Positions 9,129-16,617 of a stretch of 64,000 nucleotides of DNA are shown in pieces. The number at the start of each line of letters is the position of its first letter. Positions within the stretch are counted from its first letter, which is position 1. The position numbers were made by a program, and so were the translations under genes. The notes beneath the pieces were generated by a model, which saw only the letters and a list, made by a program, of their open reading frames with translations, had not been told where the DNA came from and did not search any database. The DNA comes from Halanaerobium sp. MA284_MarDTE_T2 (GTDB taxonomy: Bacteria; Bacillota; Halanaerobiia; Halanaerobiales; Halanaerobiaceae), in NCBI RefSeq assembly GCF_003337245.1, contig NZ_QPJE01000001.1, forward strand, positions 1-64,000, given 5' to 3'.

Positions 9129-9710
9129 TTGAGACATCTTTCAAAGTATTTTAAAAAACATCCAATAATACCATCTGTTAGGGATATGAAATATCTTGAA
9201 CAGGCTATGAAAACAGAAAAATCAGTAGTTGTGTTTTTGCTGGCAGGCTCTATTTTTGATCTTGAAGAAGCAATGTCAAAAGCTGAAAAATATGATAAAT
9301 TATTAATAATTAATGTTGATCTGGTTCAGGGTATTTCACAGGATGCAAAAGGTATGGAATATCTGGCAGAAAAAAATCTTTGTGATGGAATAATATCAAC
9401 CAGAAATCACCTAATTAAAGCAGCAATAAAGTGTGGTTTGATGACAATTCAGAGAATATTTTTGCTTGATTCGGGTTCTTTTAAAACAGGAAAACATATG
9501 TTGGGTGATGAAAATATAGATTCAGTGGAGATTTTACCAGGTATTGCAGCTCCATATTATATTTCCCATCAGGAAAAATATCAGATCAAATATCCTGTAA
9601 TTGCAGGAGGACTTATTGAGACAAAAAAAGAAGTTGATAAATTGGTAGAAGCAGGTGTTCTTGCAATTTCTACAAGTCAGAGAAGTTTGTGGACAACAGA
9701 TTTTAATTAA
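9129..9710 (+). CDS. glpP: Glycerol uptake operon antiterminator
   Basis: The 193-residue protein matches the GlpP family across its length (HPIIPSVRD at the start, NVDLVQGISQDAKGMEYL, then DGIISTR and LPGIAAPY). GlpP is a TIM-barrel-like RNA-binding regulator that, with glycerol-3-phosphate, prevents termination in leaders of glycerol genes. Two leaders with a shared GGAGA-repeat and terminator lie at 429 and 3121 and are its expected targets. The start is TTG 9129 after a GGGAGGCAG site. It is followed 18 bases later by dhaK, so regulator and dihydroxyacetone kinase are probably co-transcribed. Confidence 0.93.
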   Translation: MRHLSKYFKKHPIIPSVRDMKYLEQAMKTEKSVVVFLLAGSIFDLEEAMSKAEKYDKLLIINVDLVQGISQDAKGMEYLAEKNLCDGIISTRNHLIKAAIKCGLMTIQRIFLLDSGSFKTGKHMLGDENIDSVEILPGIAAPYYISHQEKYQIKYPVIAGGLIETKKEVDKLVEAGVLAISTSQRSLWTTDFN

Positions 9711-9728
9711 TTAAAGGAGGTAATAAGT

Positions 9729-10721
9729 ATGAAGAAGAAATTAGTTAACAATCCAGATCATGTTGTAGTGGAAATGGTAGAAGGAATTGTAATGGAGAGG
9801 CCAGAAAAAATAGAAAAACTGGATGATTTTAATGTTGTTGTTAGAAAGGACGCTCCTTTAGAAAAGGTTGCACTTGTAAGTGGTGGAGGTAGTGGTCATG
9901 AGCCTTCCCATGCTGGATATGTTGGGGAAGGAATGTTAGATGCTGCTGTAGCGGGTGATGTATTTACTTCTCCAACTCCTGATGCAGTTTTTGAAGCAAT
10001 AAAAGCTGTAGATGGTGGACAAGGAGTACTGCTAATTGTAAAAAATTATACCGGAGATATTATGAATTTTGAAATGGCTGCAGATATGGCTGAAGCTGAA
10101 GGTATTGAGGTTGATCATGTGGTAGTTAATGATGATGTTGCGGTTGAAGATAGCCTTTATACAACTGGACGCAGAGGAGTAGCCGGTACAGTATTTGTAC
10201 ATAAAATAGCCGGCGCAAAAGCTGCTGCAGGTGGAAAACTTTCGGAGGTTAAATCAGCCGCAGAAAAAGTTATTGCAAATGTGAGAACAAAAGGAATGGC
10301 GTTATATCCATGTCGTGTTCCTTCTGCAGATGAATCAACATTTAAACTTGAGGAAGATGAAATGGAACTTGGTATAGGAATTCACGGTGAACCGGGAACT
10401 GAAAGAACAAAAGTTAAAAAAGCTGATGAAGTCGTTGATGATTTATTAGGTAGTGTACTTTCTGATATTTCTTTTAAAAATGGAGATGAAGTTGCATTAA
10501 TGGTAAATGGTATGGGAGGTACTCCTTTAATGGAACTATATATTGCAAACAGACGTGCACATCAGATTTTGGAAGATAAGGGTATTAAAGTATACAAAAA
10601 TTTTGTTGGCGAATTCATGACTTCATTAGAAATGGCAGGAATGTCAATAACTCTGCTTAAACTTGATAAAGAATTAAAAGAACTTCTGGATGCACCAACT
10701 GATATAAATCTTATGAAATAA
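9729..10721 (+). CDS. dhaK: PEP-dependent dihydroxyacetone kinase, subunit DhaK
   Basis: DhaK binds dihydroxyacetone covalently through a histidine; here it is H219 in GIGIHGEPG, aligning with H218 of E. coli. The 330-residue length and GGGSGHEPSHAGYVGEGML segment are typical. It acts in the cytoplasm with DhaL, which carries ADP, and DhaM, which passes phosphate from HPr. The genes dhaK, dhaL and dhaM are consecutive with gaps of 23 and 13 bases. The start ATG 9729 follows AAAGGAGG. Confidence 0.97.
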   Translation: MKKKLVNNPDHVVVEMVEGIVMERPEKIEKLDDFNVVVRKDAPLEKVALVSGGGSGHEPSHAGYVGEGMLDAAVAGDVFTSPTPDAVFEAIKAVDGGQGVLLIVKNYTGDIMNFEMAADMAEAEGIEVDHVVVNDDVAVEDSLYTTGRRGVAGTVFVHKIAGAKAAAGGKLSEVKSAAEKVIANVRTKGMALYPCRVPSADESTFKLEEDEMELGIGIHGEPGTERTKVKKADEVVDDLLGSVLSDISFKNGDEVALMVNGMGGTPLMELYIANRRAHQILEDKGIKVYKNFVGEFMTSLEMAGMSITLLKLDKELKELLDAPTDINLMK

Positions 10722-10744
10722 ATGCAGACAGGGAGGATATTTCA

Positions 10745-11365
10745 GTGACAGAAAAAATTAAAGATATATTTATGAAAATTTCAGATGTGATAATTGAAAA
10801 TAAGAAGTATTTGACAGAATTAGATTCTGCTATCGGTGATGGAGACCACGGAATTAATATGTCACGAGGGTTTAAAAAAGTTAAAGAAAAACTCAGCAGT
10901 AATGATTATGAAAAGAACTCTGATTTGGTAAAAACAGTTGCAATGACATTAATATCAACTGTTGGAGGAGCTGCTGGTCCACTTTATGGAACTGCTTTTT
11001 TAAATGTGAGTAAAGTAATACCTGAAGCAGAATTTGATATTGATGCAGCTATAGAGATAGGAGAATCAGCAATAAACGGTATTCAAAAAAGAGGTAAAGC
11101 TGAGCAGGGAGAAAAAACAATGCTTGATGCAATTATGCCAGCAGTGGAATCTCTGCGGGAAAGCAAAGAGAAAAATTTAGAACTCAAAGATGCACTTGAA
11201 GAATGCAAAAAAGCTGCTGAAGAAGGAATGAAAGCTACAATTCCGATGCAGGCAACAAAAGGTCGAGCCAGTTATCTTGGGGAAAGAAGCAAGGGACATC
11301 AGGATCCTGGAGCCACTTCAAGTTATTTAATTATAAAAACTATAGTTGATGAAATAAATAAATGA
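10745..11365 (+). CDS. dhaL: PEP-dependent dihydroxyacetone kinase, ADP-binding subunit DhaL
   Basis: DhaL holds ADP as a permanent cofactor and shuttles phosphate from DhaM to dihydroxyacetone on DhaK. The Mg/ADP-binding aspartates lie in DSAIGDGDHGINM (about residues 28-40), and the GRASYLGERSKGHQDPGA block near the C terminus is family-typical. At 206 residues the length is normal. The start is GTG 10745 behind GGGAGGA. It forms one unit with dhaK upstream and dhaM downstream. Confidence 0.96.
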   Translation: MTEKIKDIFMKISDVIIENKKYLTELDSAIGDGDHGINMSRGFKKVKEKLSSNDYEKNSDLVKTVAMTLISTVGGAAGPLYGTAFLNVSKVIPEAEFDIDAAIEIGESAINGIQKRGKAEQGEKTMLDAIMPAVESLRESKEKNLELKDALEECKKAAEEGMKATIPMQATKGRASYLGERSKGHQDPGATSSYLIIKTIVDEINK

Positions 11366-11378
11366 ATGGAGTGAGCAG

Positions 11379-11771
11379 ATGGTAAGTATTTTAATTGTTT
11401 CTCACAGTAGAGAGATTGCTGATGGAACCAAAAAATTGGCTGAACAAATGAAGCAGAAAGATGTAGAAATTAAAGCTGTTGGTGGAACTGCAGAGGGAGA
11501 AATAGGTACTGACCCTGATGCAATTAATACAGCACTTGAAGAGATAAATAAAGAAGATGGTGTAATAATTCTTGCAGACCTAGGTAGTGCTATTATGAGT
11601 GTAAATATGGTAATGGACTGGCTTGATGAAGATATAAAAAAAAGAGTTGTACTGGCAGATGCCCCAATAGTTGAAGGTGCAGTATTTGCAGCAGTAGAAG
11701 CAGGTCTTGGTAATTCTATTTCTGATATATTATCTTCAATTGAGTCTTTAGACATTATTAAGAAAAATTAA
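11379..11771 (+). CDS. dhaM: Dihydroxyacetone kinase phosphotransfer subunit DhaM (EIIA domain only)
   Basis: This 130-residue protein is a mannose-type EIIA domain with the phosphorylated histidine in IVSHSREIADG (about residue 9). It takes phosphate from HPr and gives it to DhaL-ADP. Enterobacterial DhaM carries extra HPr and enzyme I-like domains; this is the short single-domain form, so it needs separate HPr and enzyme I, which are encoded directly downstream. A terminator follows. Confidence 0.94.
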   Translation: MVSILIVSHSREIADGTKKLAEQMKQKDVEIKAVGGTAEGEIGTDPDAINTALEEINKEDGVIILADLGSAIMSVNMVMDWLDEDIKKRVVLADAPIVEGAVFAAVEAGLGNSISDILSSIESLDIIKKN

Positions 11772-11774
11772 TTT

Positions 11775-11802
11775 AAAGCCGGGCTTAAACCCGGCTTTCT
11801 TT
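11775..11802 (+). terminator. Terminator after dhaM
   Basis: AAAGCCGGG (11775-11783) pairs perfectly with CCCGGCTTT (11790-11798) around a six-base loop, followed by CTTTTT. It separates glpP-dhaKLM from ptsH. Confidence 0.88.
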
Positions 11803-11903
11803 TTGATGTTAAATTTATAACAATAAAATGTTAAAAAAAGATGAAATTCACCATTATTTTATGATAAAATATATAAGTGAATAAAAAAGAAAGGATGATC
11901 AGA

Positions 11904-12185
11904 TTGGCAGAAGAAAAGAAAGTAATAATTAAGAATAAGACCGGTCTGCATGCCCGGCCTGCAGCACAATTTGTACAGAAAGCAGGTAAATTTGATTCAA
12001 AAATAGAAATTGTTTTTGAAGAAAAGAAAGTTAATGCAAAAAGCATTATGGGAGTTATGAGTTTAGGAGTTGGAAAAGGCAATGAAATATTATTGAGAGC
12101 TGATGGTGAAGATGCAGAAGAAGCATTGAAAGAACTGGAAGAATTTATTACAGTTGAAATGCCTAAAGAAGATGAAGAGGAGTGA
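11904..12185 (+). CDS. ptsH: Phosphocarrier protein HPr
   Basis: HPr receives phosphate from enzyme I at a histidine, here H16 in TGLHARPA, and passes it to EIIA-type proteins, here most obviously DhaM. S47 in KSIMGVMSLG matches the serine used by HPr kinase in Firmicutes. An upstream in-frame ATG at 11877 exists, but the ribosome site AAAGGA (11890-11895) is followed eight bases later by TTG 11904, which gives the normal HPr N terminus and 93-94 residues. An acidic tail EDEEE closes it. It is followed by ptsI after 7 bases. Confidence 0.94.
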   Translation: MAEEKKVIIKNKTGLHARPAAQFVQKAGKFDSKIEIVFEEKKVNAKSIMGVMSLGVGKGNEILLRADGEDAEEALKELEEFITVEMPKEDEEE

Positions 12186-12192
12186 TTTTTAG

Positions 12193-13899
12193 ATGAAAGG
12201 GATCGCTGCCTCACCTGGTATTGCTATTGGAAAAGCGCTGGTAAAAAGAGAAAAAGATATTAAAATATCTAAAGATAAAATATCTGAAGATAAAATTAAT
12301 GACGAAATTGAAAAACTTCATACTGCTCTTAAAAAAGCTAAAAGTGAATTGAAAACTATCAGAGATAATACAGCTGAAAAAATGGGGGAAGAGAAAGCAG
12401 AAATTTTTGATGCACATCTGATGATTCTGGATGATCCAGAATTAATACCTGCATTTGAAAATAAAATAAAAGAAGATAAGCTTTCTTCTTCAGCTGCAGT
12501 AAAAGAAGTTATTGATCAGTATGCATCCATGTTTGCTGCTATGGAAGATGAATATCTTAAAGAGCGGGGAACAGATATAAAAGATGTTGGAAAAAGAATT
12601 ATAAAAATTCTTCTCGGCAGAGAAGATATTGCTGAAAAACTAGATGAGGAAGTTATTATAATTGCTGAAGACTTAACTCCATCTGATACAGCACAGCTTG
12701 ATACATCTAAAGTGCTGGCATTTTTAACAAGGGATGGTTCGAGAACTTCACATACTGCAATAATGGCCAGATCACTAGGTATTCCAGCCGTAGTTGGTCT
12801 TGGAGATAAACTTATGAATAAAAATGTAGATGATGCTGTTCTTATCGTTGATGGAAACAGTGGAAATGTTTATTTTGATCCTGATGAAGCTACTATGAAA
12901 AAATATGAGCAGAAACTTGCTGATTATGAAGCTGAACAGGAAAGATTGGCTGCTTACAAAGATAAAAAAGCTAAAACAAAAGATGGTGAAGAAGTAGAAA
13001 TAGCTGGTAATATGGGTAATTTTGCTGATCTTGATCCGGTACTTGAAAGAGGTGGAGAAGGTATCGGTTTATTTAGAACTGAATTTTTATATATGGACAG
13101 AGATGAGATGCCTTCTGAAGAAGAACAGTTTGAAGTATACCGAAAAGTAGCCGAAAAAATGGGCGATTATCCTGTAGTTATAAGGACTCTGGATATTGGT
13201 GGAGATAAAGAACTGCCTTATTTAGATTTGCCTCATGAAATGAATCCCTTTTTGGGGTATAGAGCTGTTAGAATGTGTCTGGATCGTCCGGATATTTTCA
13301 AACCTCAGCTGAGGGCTATTTTACGTGCCAGCAAATATGGAAATTTAAAAATGATGTTTCCAATGATTTCTTCATTGGAAGAGCTTAATAAAGTTAAAAA
13401 TATGTTAAATGAAGTAAAAAGTGAACTGAATAATGAAAAAATAGAATATAATAAAGATATAGAAGTTGGTATTATGATTGAAATACCGGCTGCAGTAATG
13501 ATAGCAGATTTGCTTGCAAAAGAAGTAGATTTTTTCAGTATTGGAACAAATGATTTAATTCAGTATACAGTTGCAGTTGATAGGACAAATGAAAAAATAG
13601 CTGAAATGCATACCCCATATCATCCTGCTGTCTTAAGATTGATTAAAAAAACAATAGATGAAGGACACAAAGCAGGTATTTGGGTAGGTATGTGTGGAGA
13701 AGCTGCCGGGGATGAACTTCTGCTTCCATTTTTACTTGGAGCTGGTCTTGATGAATTCAGTATGAGTGCTGTTTCAATATTAAAAATAAAAGAATTATTG
13801 GAAAAATGGACCAGAAAAGAAGCAGAAAAGGAAATGGAATCTATTCTTAAGCTAAAAACTGCAGCTGAAGTAAAAGAGTATCTCGAAAAAATAAATTAA
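12193..13899 (+). CDS. ptsI: PTS enzyme I (phosphoenolpyruvate-protein phosphotransferase)
   Basis: Enzyme I autophosphorylates with phosphoenolpyruvate and charges HPr. The active histidine is H187 in SRTSHTAIMARS, in a phosphohistidine domain after the HPr-binding helical region. The C-terminal PEP-binding barrel holds the expected GMCGEAAGD with C501. The 568-residue length is normal. No sugar-specific EII genes are near; the neighbours are dhaKLM, so the main visible client is DhaM, with GlpK as a likely second target. Preceded by GAAGAGGAGTG; terminator after the gene. Confidence 0.96.
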   Translation: MKGIAASPGIAIGKALVKREKDIKISKDKISEDKINDEIEKLHTALKKAKSELKTIRDNTAEKMGEEKAEIFDAHLMILDDPELIPAFENKIKEDKLSSSAAVKEVIDQYASMFAAMEDEYLKERGTDIKDVGKRIIKILLGREDIAEKLDEEVIIIAEDLTPSDTAQLDTSKVLAFLTRDGSRTSHTAIMARSLGIPAVVGLGDKLMNKNVDDAVLIVDGNSGNVYFDPDEATMKKYEQKLADYEAEQERLAAYKDKKAKTKDGEEVEIAGNMGNFADLDPVLERGGEGIGLFRTEFLYMDRDEMPSEEEQFEVYRKVAEKMGDYPVVIRTLDIGGDKELPYLDLPHEMNPFLGYRAVRMCLDRPDIFKPQLRAILRASKYGNLKMMFPMISSLEELNKVKNMLNEVKSELNNEKIEYNKDIEVGIMIEIPAAVMIADLLAKEVDFFSIGTNDLIQYTVAVDRTNEKIAEMHTPYHPAVLRLIKKTIDEGHKAGIWVGMCGEAAGDELLLPFLLGAGLDEFSMSAVSILKIKELLEKWTRKEAEKEMESILKLKTAAEVKEYLEKIN

Positions 13900-13907
13900 A
13901 AATTTAT

Positions 13908-13933
13908 CCGGATAGCAGAAGCTATCCGGTTTT
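13908..13933 (+). terminator. Terminator after ptsI
   Basis: CCGGATAGC (13908-13916), loop AGAA, GCTATCCGG (13921-13929) and then TTTT. The stem is perfect. Confidence 0.88.
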
Positions 13934-13972
13934 AAAAATATAGTCTTTCTTAAAGTAGGGGTAAGATATATA

Positions 13973-14851
13973 ATGCGTAGTCAAATAAAAAATACTTTAA
14001 TTTATGAGATTTATCGACTTTCATTACCGGAAATCTGGCTGGAAATTATTTTGCCGCTTGTTGTAGGAGCTGCAGCAGCTTTAAAATACAGTGGTTCTTT
14101 CAATCTTGGCTGGTTTTTTGCTAATATAGTCAGTCTTTTTTTAGTAGTTACTGCTGTAAATAGCTGGATAATAATAATTGACCCTGAAACTAACTTTTAT
14201 CAGCTTTTTTATTATCACAGATATTATCCTTCTGAAAAGGATTATGATAGAGATATTAAAATACTTAAAGGTAAAAAACTTTTTTTGGTTGCTGTTTTAT
14301 CAACATTGTTTTCTGTGCTGACAATAATTTTAATTGCCTGGTTTCGCTCCGTATTTCTAATTTGGGTTGTGATAATAACAGCTTTTTTTCTACTGCTTTA
14401 TATCTATCTGCAGTTGCAGATGGTAGAGAGTCTTTTTGATGAATTTTTGGTAGGATTGATAAATGGTCCGTCGTTAGTTTTAATGAGTTTTATCATTCAG
14501 GCCAAAGAAATATCAATTATTCCTCTAATTGTGTCACTGCCATTATCAATTTTAATTGTCAATATACGCTGGTTATATCAGCATAAAGAAAAACATTTAT
14601 TAAAAGGTCTGCAGATACTGCTGCTGGCCGCATATGCATCATTTGCACTTATTTTTGCTTATTTTAATAGTATAATATATCTGCTGTTGTTTTTAACCTT
14701 TCCATATACTTTTTATAATATAAAATTAAATAAAAAATTCTATCTTTATTATTCACCTGATTTTCGGATTGAAAATTATGCTCTAAAATTGTATTATATT
14801 AGTGCTGTGCTGCTTGCTTTTTCTATGTTATTGGACTATTTGGTTTTTTAG
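13973..14851 (+). CDS. UbiA/MenA-like multi-pass membrane protein lacking the aspartate motifs
   Basis: The 292-residue protein has about eight or nine membrane segments. The order of several segments resembles MenA-type prenyltransferases: LPEIWLEIILPLVVGAA near the start, a loop at NSWIIIIDPETN, then FLVGLINGPSLVLMSF and NIRWLYQHKEK. In active MenA/UbiA enzymes the two loops read NDxxD-type and NIRDxxxD-type and bind Mg-diphosphate; here both aspartate sets are missing. A catalytic prenyl transfer is therefore unlikely. It is flanked by terminators on both sides, so it is a single gene. Start ATG 13973 has only a modest GGGGT ribosome site. Homology is judged from pattern alone. Confidence 0.55.
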   Translation: MRSQIKNTLIYEIYRLSLPEIWLEIILPLVVGAAAALKYSGSFNLGWFFANIVSLFLVVTAVNSWIIIIDPETNFYQLFYYHRYYPSEKDYDRDIKILKGKKLFLVAVLSTLFSVLTIILIAWFRSVFLIWVVIITAFFLLLYIYLQLQMVESLFDEFLVGLINGPSLVLMSFIIQAKEISIIPLIVSLPLSILIVNIRWLYQHKEKHLLKGLQILLLAAYASFALIFAYFNSIIYLLLFLTFPYTFYNIKLNKKFYLYYSPDFRIENYALKLYYISAVLLAFSMLLDYLVF

Positions 14852-14890
14852 TATTTATAAATTAAAAGTTATAGATTTTATTAAAAGAAA

Positions 14891-14930
14891 ATCCGATGGG
14901 CTTGCCCTCGGGATGAATTTTAATATTTTT
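14891..14930 (+). terminator. Probable terminator after the MenA-like gene
   Basis: A hairpin with GGGC/GCCC around a TT loop is extended by GA/TC and ATCC/GGAT (14891-14914), with one or two bulges, and is followed by a T-rich tail to 14930. Confidence 0.55.
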
Positions 14931-14975
14931 AATATGCAGTGCTTGAGATAAATTTTTTTAACTGGAGGTAGATTG

Positions 14976-15761
14976 ATGAGTGATAAATTAGATGATTTTC
15001 AGGAATTTAGAGAAAGAATGAATGAAATTATATTTTCTAAAGATGATTTGAATATAAAAAGATTTTTTAATTTAGATACAAGAATTTACAGTGATAATAA
15101 ACTTTCTTCGGAATTGAAAGAAATGCTTGGGTTAGTTTCTTCTCTTGTTCTGCGCTGTGATGACTGTATTAACTATCATATTATACAGTGTAAAAAGAAA
15201 GGGTGGACAAATGAAGAAATACTAGAAGCTATGAGTGTAGGATTGATTGTTGGGGGTTCTATTGTTATACCTCATTTGAGAAAAGCTGTAAATTTTATGG
15301 AAGAATTGGATCAAAATAAGGATTATGAAGGCACAAGAAATTATAAAATATATACTGATGGAGCCTGTTCTGGTAATCCAGGTCCTGGCGGATATGCAGC
15401 AGTGATAATTTTTGATGGACAGGAAGAAAAGATTACCGGTTCTGCAGAAAATACAACTAACAATAGAATGGAACTTAAAGCAGTTATAGAAGCTTTAAAA
15501 ACTATACCTAAAGGTTCCAGTGTTGAATTATATAGTGATTCTACCTATGTTTTAAATGGCTTATCTAAGTGGATTAAATCATGGAAATCCAAAGGCTGGA
15601 AAACAGCTGCCAATAAAGAAATTGCAAATAAAGATCTCTGGTCAGAGCTGGATATGCTGACATCAAATTTTAAAATAGATTATTTTAAAGTTGAAAGCCA
15701 CAGTGGTGATTATTATAATGAAACCGTAGATTCACTGGCAAAAGAATCCATTCCTCAATAA
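14976..15761 (+). CDS. Fusion of a carboxymuconolactone decarboxylase/AhpD-like domain with ribonuclease HI
   Basis: Residues 1-115 are a CMD/AhpD-like helical domain with the redox-type motif C61-x-x-C64 and H68 (RCDDCINYH), followed by GWTNEEILEAM and a GGSIVIPH segment. Residues 123-260 form a full RNase HI with all expected catalytic residues: D128 in YTDGACSGNPG, E166 in NNRMELKAV, D188 in YSDSTYV, H242 and D252. RNase HI cuts RNA in RNA-DNA hybrids. The reading frame is continuous and only about ten residues link the domains. TTG 14973 lies too close to GGAGG (14964-14968), so ATG 14976 is preferred. It lies alone between a terminator and the convergent perR-type gene. The purpose of the fusion is unknown. 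Confidence 0.9.
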   Translation: MSDKLDDFQEFRERMNEIIFSKDDLNIKRFFNLDTRIYSDNKLSSELKEMLGLVSSLVLRCDDCINYHIIQCKKKGWTNEEILEAMSVGLIVGGSIVIPHLRKAVNFMEELDQNKDYEGTRNYKIYTDGACSGNPGPGGYAAVIIFDGQEEKITGSAENTTNNRMELKAVIEALKTIPKGSSVELYSDSTYVLNGLSKWIKSWKSKGWKTAANKEIANKDLWSELDMLTSNFKIDYFKVESHSGDYYNETVDSLAKESIPQ

Positions 15762-15824
15762 GAGAAGTACTGAGATTAATGGCGCAGAAACAGTTAAAAA
15801 TATTATAGAAGGTATAATAAAATT

Positions 15825-16217
15825 TTAATTTTCATTCTGACAGATTGGACATAAACCTGTAAATTCAAGTCTGTGCTCATTAACCTGAAAAGCTGTTTTT
15901 TCATTAACAATTTTATTTATATCGTCAAATAAATCTATATGAATATCATATACTCTACCACATTTTTCACAGCGAAAATGATAATGATTTTTTGGATTTC
16001 CATCATAGCGGCTGTAAGTGCTTCCATAATCTAGAATTTGAATTTTACCAAGTTCAGATAAAACATTTAGATTTCTATAAACAGTGCCTAAACTGATATT
16101 TGGGATTTCTTTTTTTACCTGTTCATAGATCCAGTCAGCTGTAGGATGTGATTCAGTATTTTTGAGAACTCTTAAAATTGCTTTACGTTGTTTTGTCATT
16201 CTAGTATTTTTAGTCAT
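15825..16217 (-). CDS. perR: Fur-family metalloregulator, PerR type
   Basis: The 130-residue protein has the winged-helix domain (HPTADWIYEQV, TVYRNLNVLSE) and a metal/dimer domain. The five PerR regulatory ligands H37, D85, H91, H93 and D104 of Bacillus map with a constant offset of 13 to H24, D72, H78, H80 and D91. The aspartate in SRYDG favours PerR over Fur. The zinc cysteines are C83, C86, C123 and C126. PerR senses peroxide by metal-catalysed histidine oxidation and represses defence genes, useful to an anaerobe. An inverted repeat at 16237-16255 lies just upstream and may mediate autoregulation. It is convergent with the RNase HI fusion. Confidence 0.85.
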   Translation of the reverse strand: MTKNTRMTKQRKAILRVLKNTESHPTADWIYEQVKKEIPNISLGTVYRNLNVLSELGKIQILDYGSTYSRYDGNPKNHYHFRCEKCGRVYDIHIDLFDDINKIVNEKTAFQVNEHRLEFTGLCPICQNEN

Positions 16218-16236
16218 AATATCCTCCTGAAATAAT

Positions 16237-16255
16237 AATAGTTATTAATACTATT
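16237..16255. promoter_or_regulatory. Inverted repeat upstream of the PerR-type gene, possible operator
   Basis: AATAGT (16237-16242) and ACTATT (16250-16255) are perfect inverted arms around seven AT-only bases. The site is 20-38 bases upstream of the perR start codon and next to its ribosome site. PerR boxes are AT-rich 15-base palindromes, so autoregulation is possible, but the match to the Bacillus box is not close. Confidence 0.35.
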
Positions 16256-16331
16256 TAATCTAATTTTAACAGACTTTATTATAACATTCAAGTCAAAGTA
16301 CATAAAGTATTTTCCTTATTTTATGTTATAG

Positions 16332-16482
16332 AAGTTAGGCACTAGAAAACCTGACGGGTTTACCCGAATTTACGCTTTTGGAGAAAACGCAAGACCTAAC
16401 TTATCTACCATTTGGTTTGCTTTGAGTGGGCAATTTTCTATCAATAAGGAATCCACGTGGTCCTGCCCAGTGGAGCGTCAAA
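16332..16482 (+). promoter_or_regulatory. Structured leader or small RNA upstream of trpS, unassigned
   Basis: Several stems can be drawn here. An outer stem AAGTTAGG (16332-16339) / CCTAACTT (16395-16402) encloses a perfect CGGGT-TT-ACCCG hairpin (16355-16366) and a GCTTTT/AAAACGC hairpin (16374-16390). A second unit pairs TTTGA with TCAAA (16421-16425, 16478-16482) and TGGGCA with TGCCCA (16427-16432, 16464-16469), with the palindrome CCACGTGG inside. The region lies in the perR-trpS gap and is far less AT-rich than its surroundings. It matches no T-box, TPP, SAM, GEMM or 6S pattern that I know. Unit one looks like a three-way-junction RNA. Function unknown. Confidence 0.5.
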
Positions 16483-16617
16483 ATGTAAAAAAAAGGATGA
16501 TTCAGGAATATTGGAATTTTAAATATATTATTCTTAAAGAGATATTTCTTATTGTAGTTGTAAAATTAATTTTAGTGAATTCCTTAAAATCTATAAAATA
16601 TGTGAAGGTGATAATAA

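Noticed and set aside
16332-16402. Hammerhead ribozyme in the trpS leader
   Set aside because: CTGAC and CCCGAA around a hairpin resemble the core, but the conserved GA after CUGAN is not met and no proper third stem with a cleavage site is formed.
16422-16617. N-terminal extension of trpS
   Set aside because: The added 65 residues resemble no synthetase, cross a region rich in inverted repeats, and the ATG at 16618 has a good ribosome site and gives the standard N terminus.
16300-16617. T-box before trpS
   Set aside because: No GGTGGNACCGCG-type sequence and no competing terminator were found.
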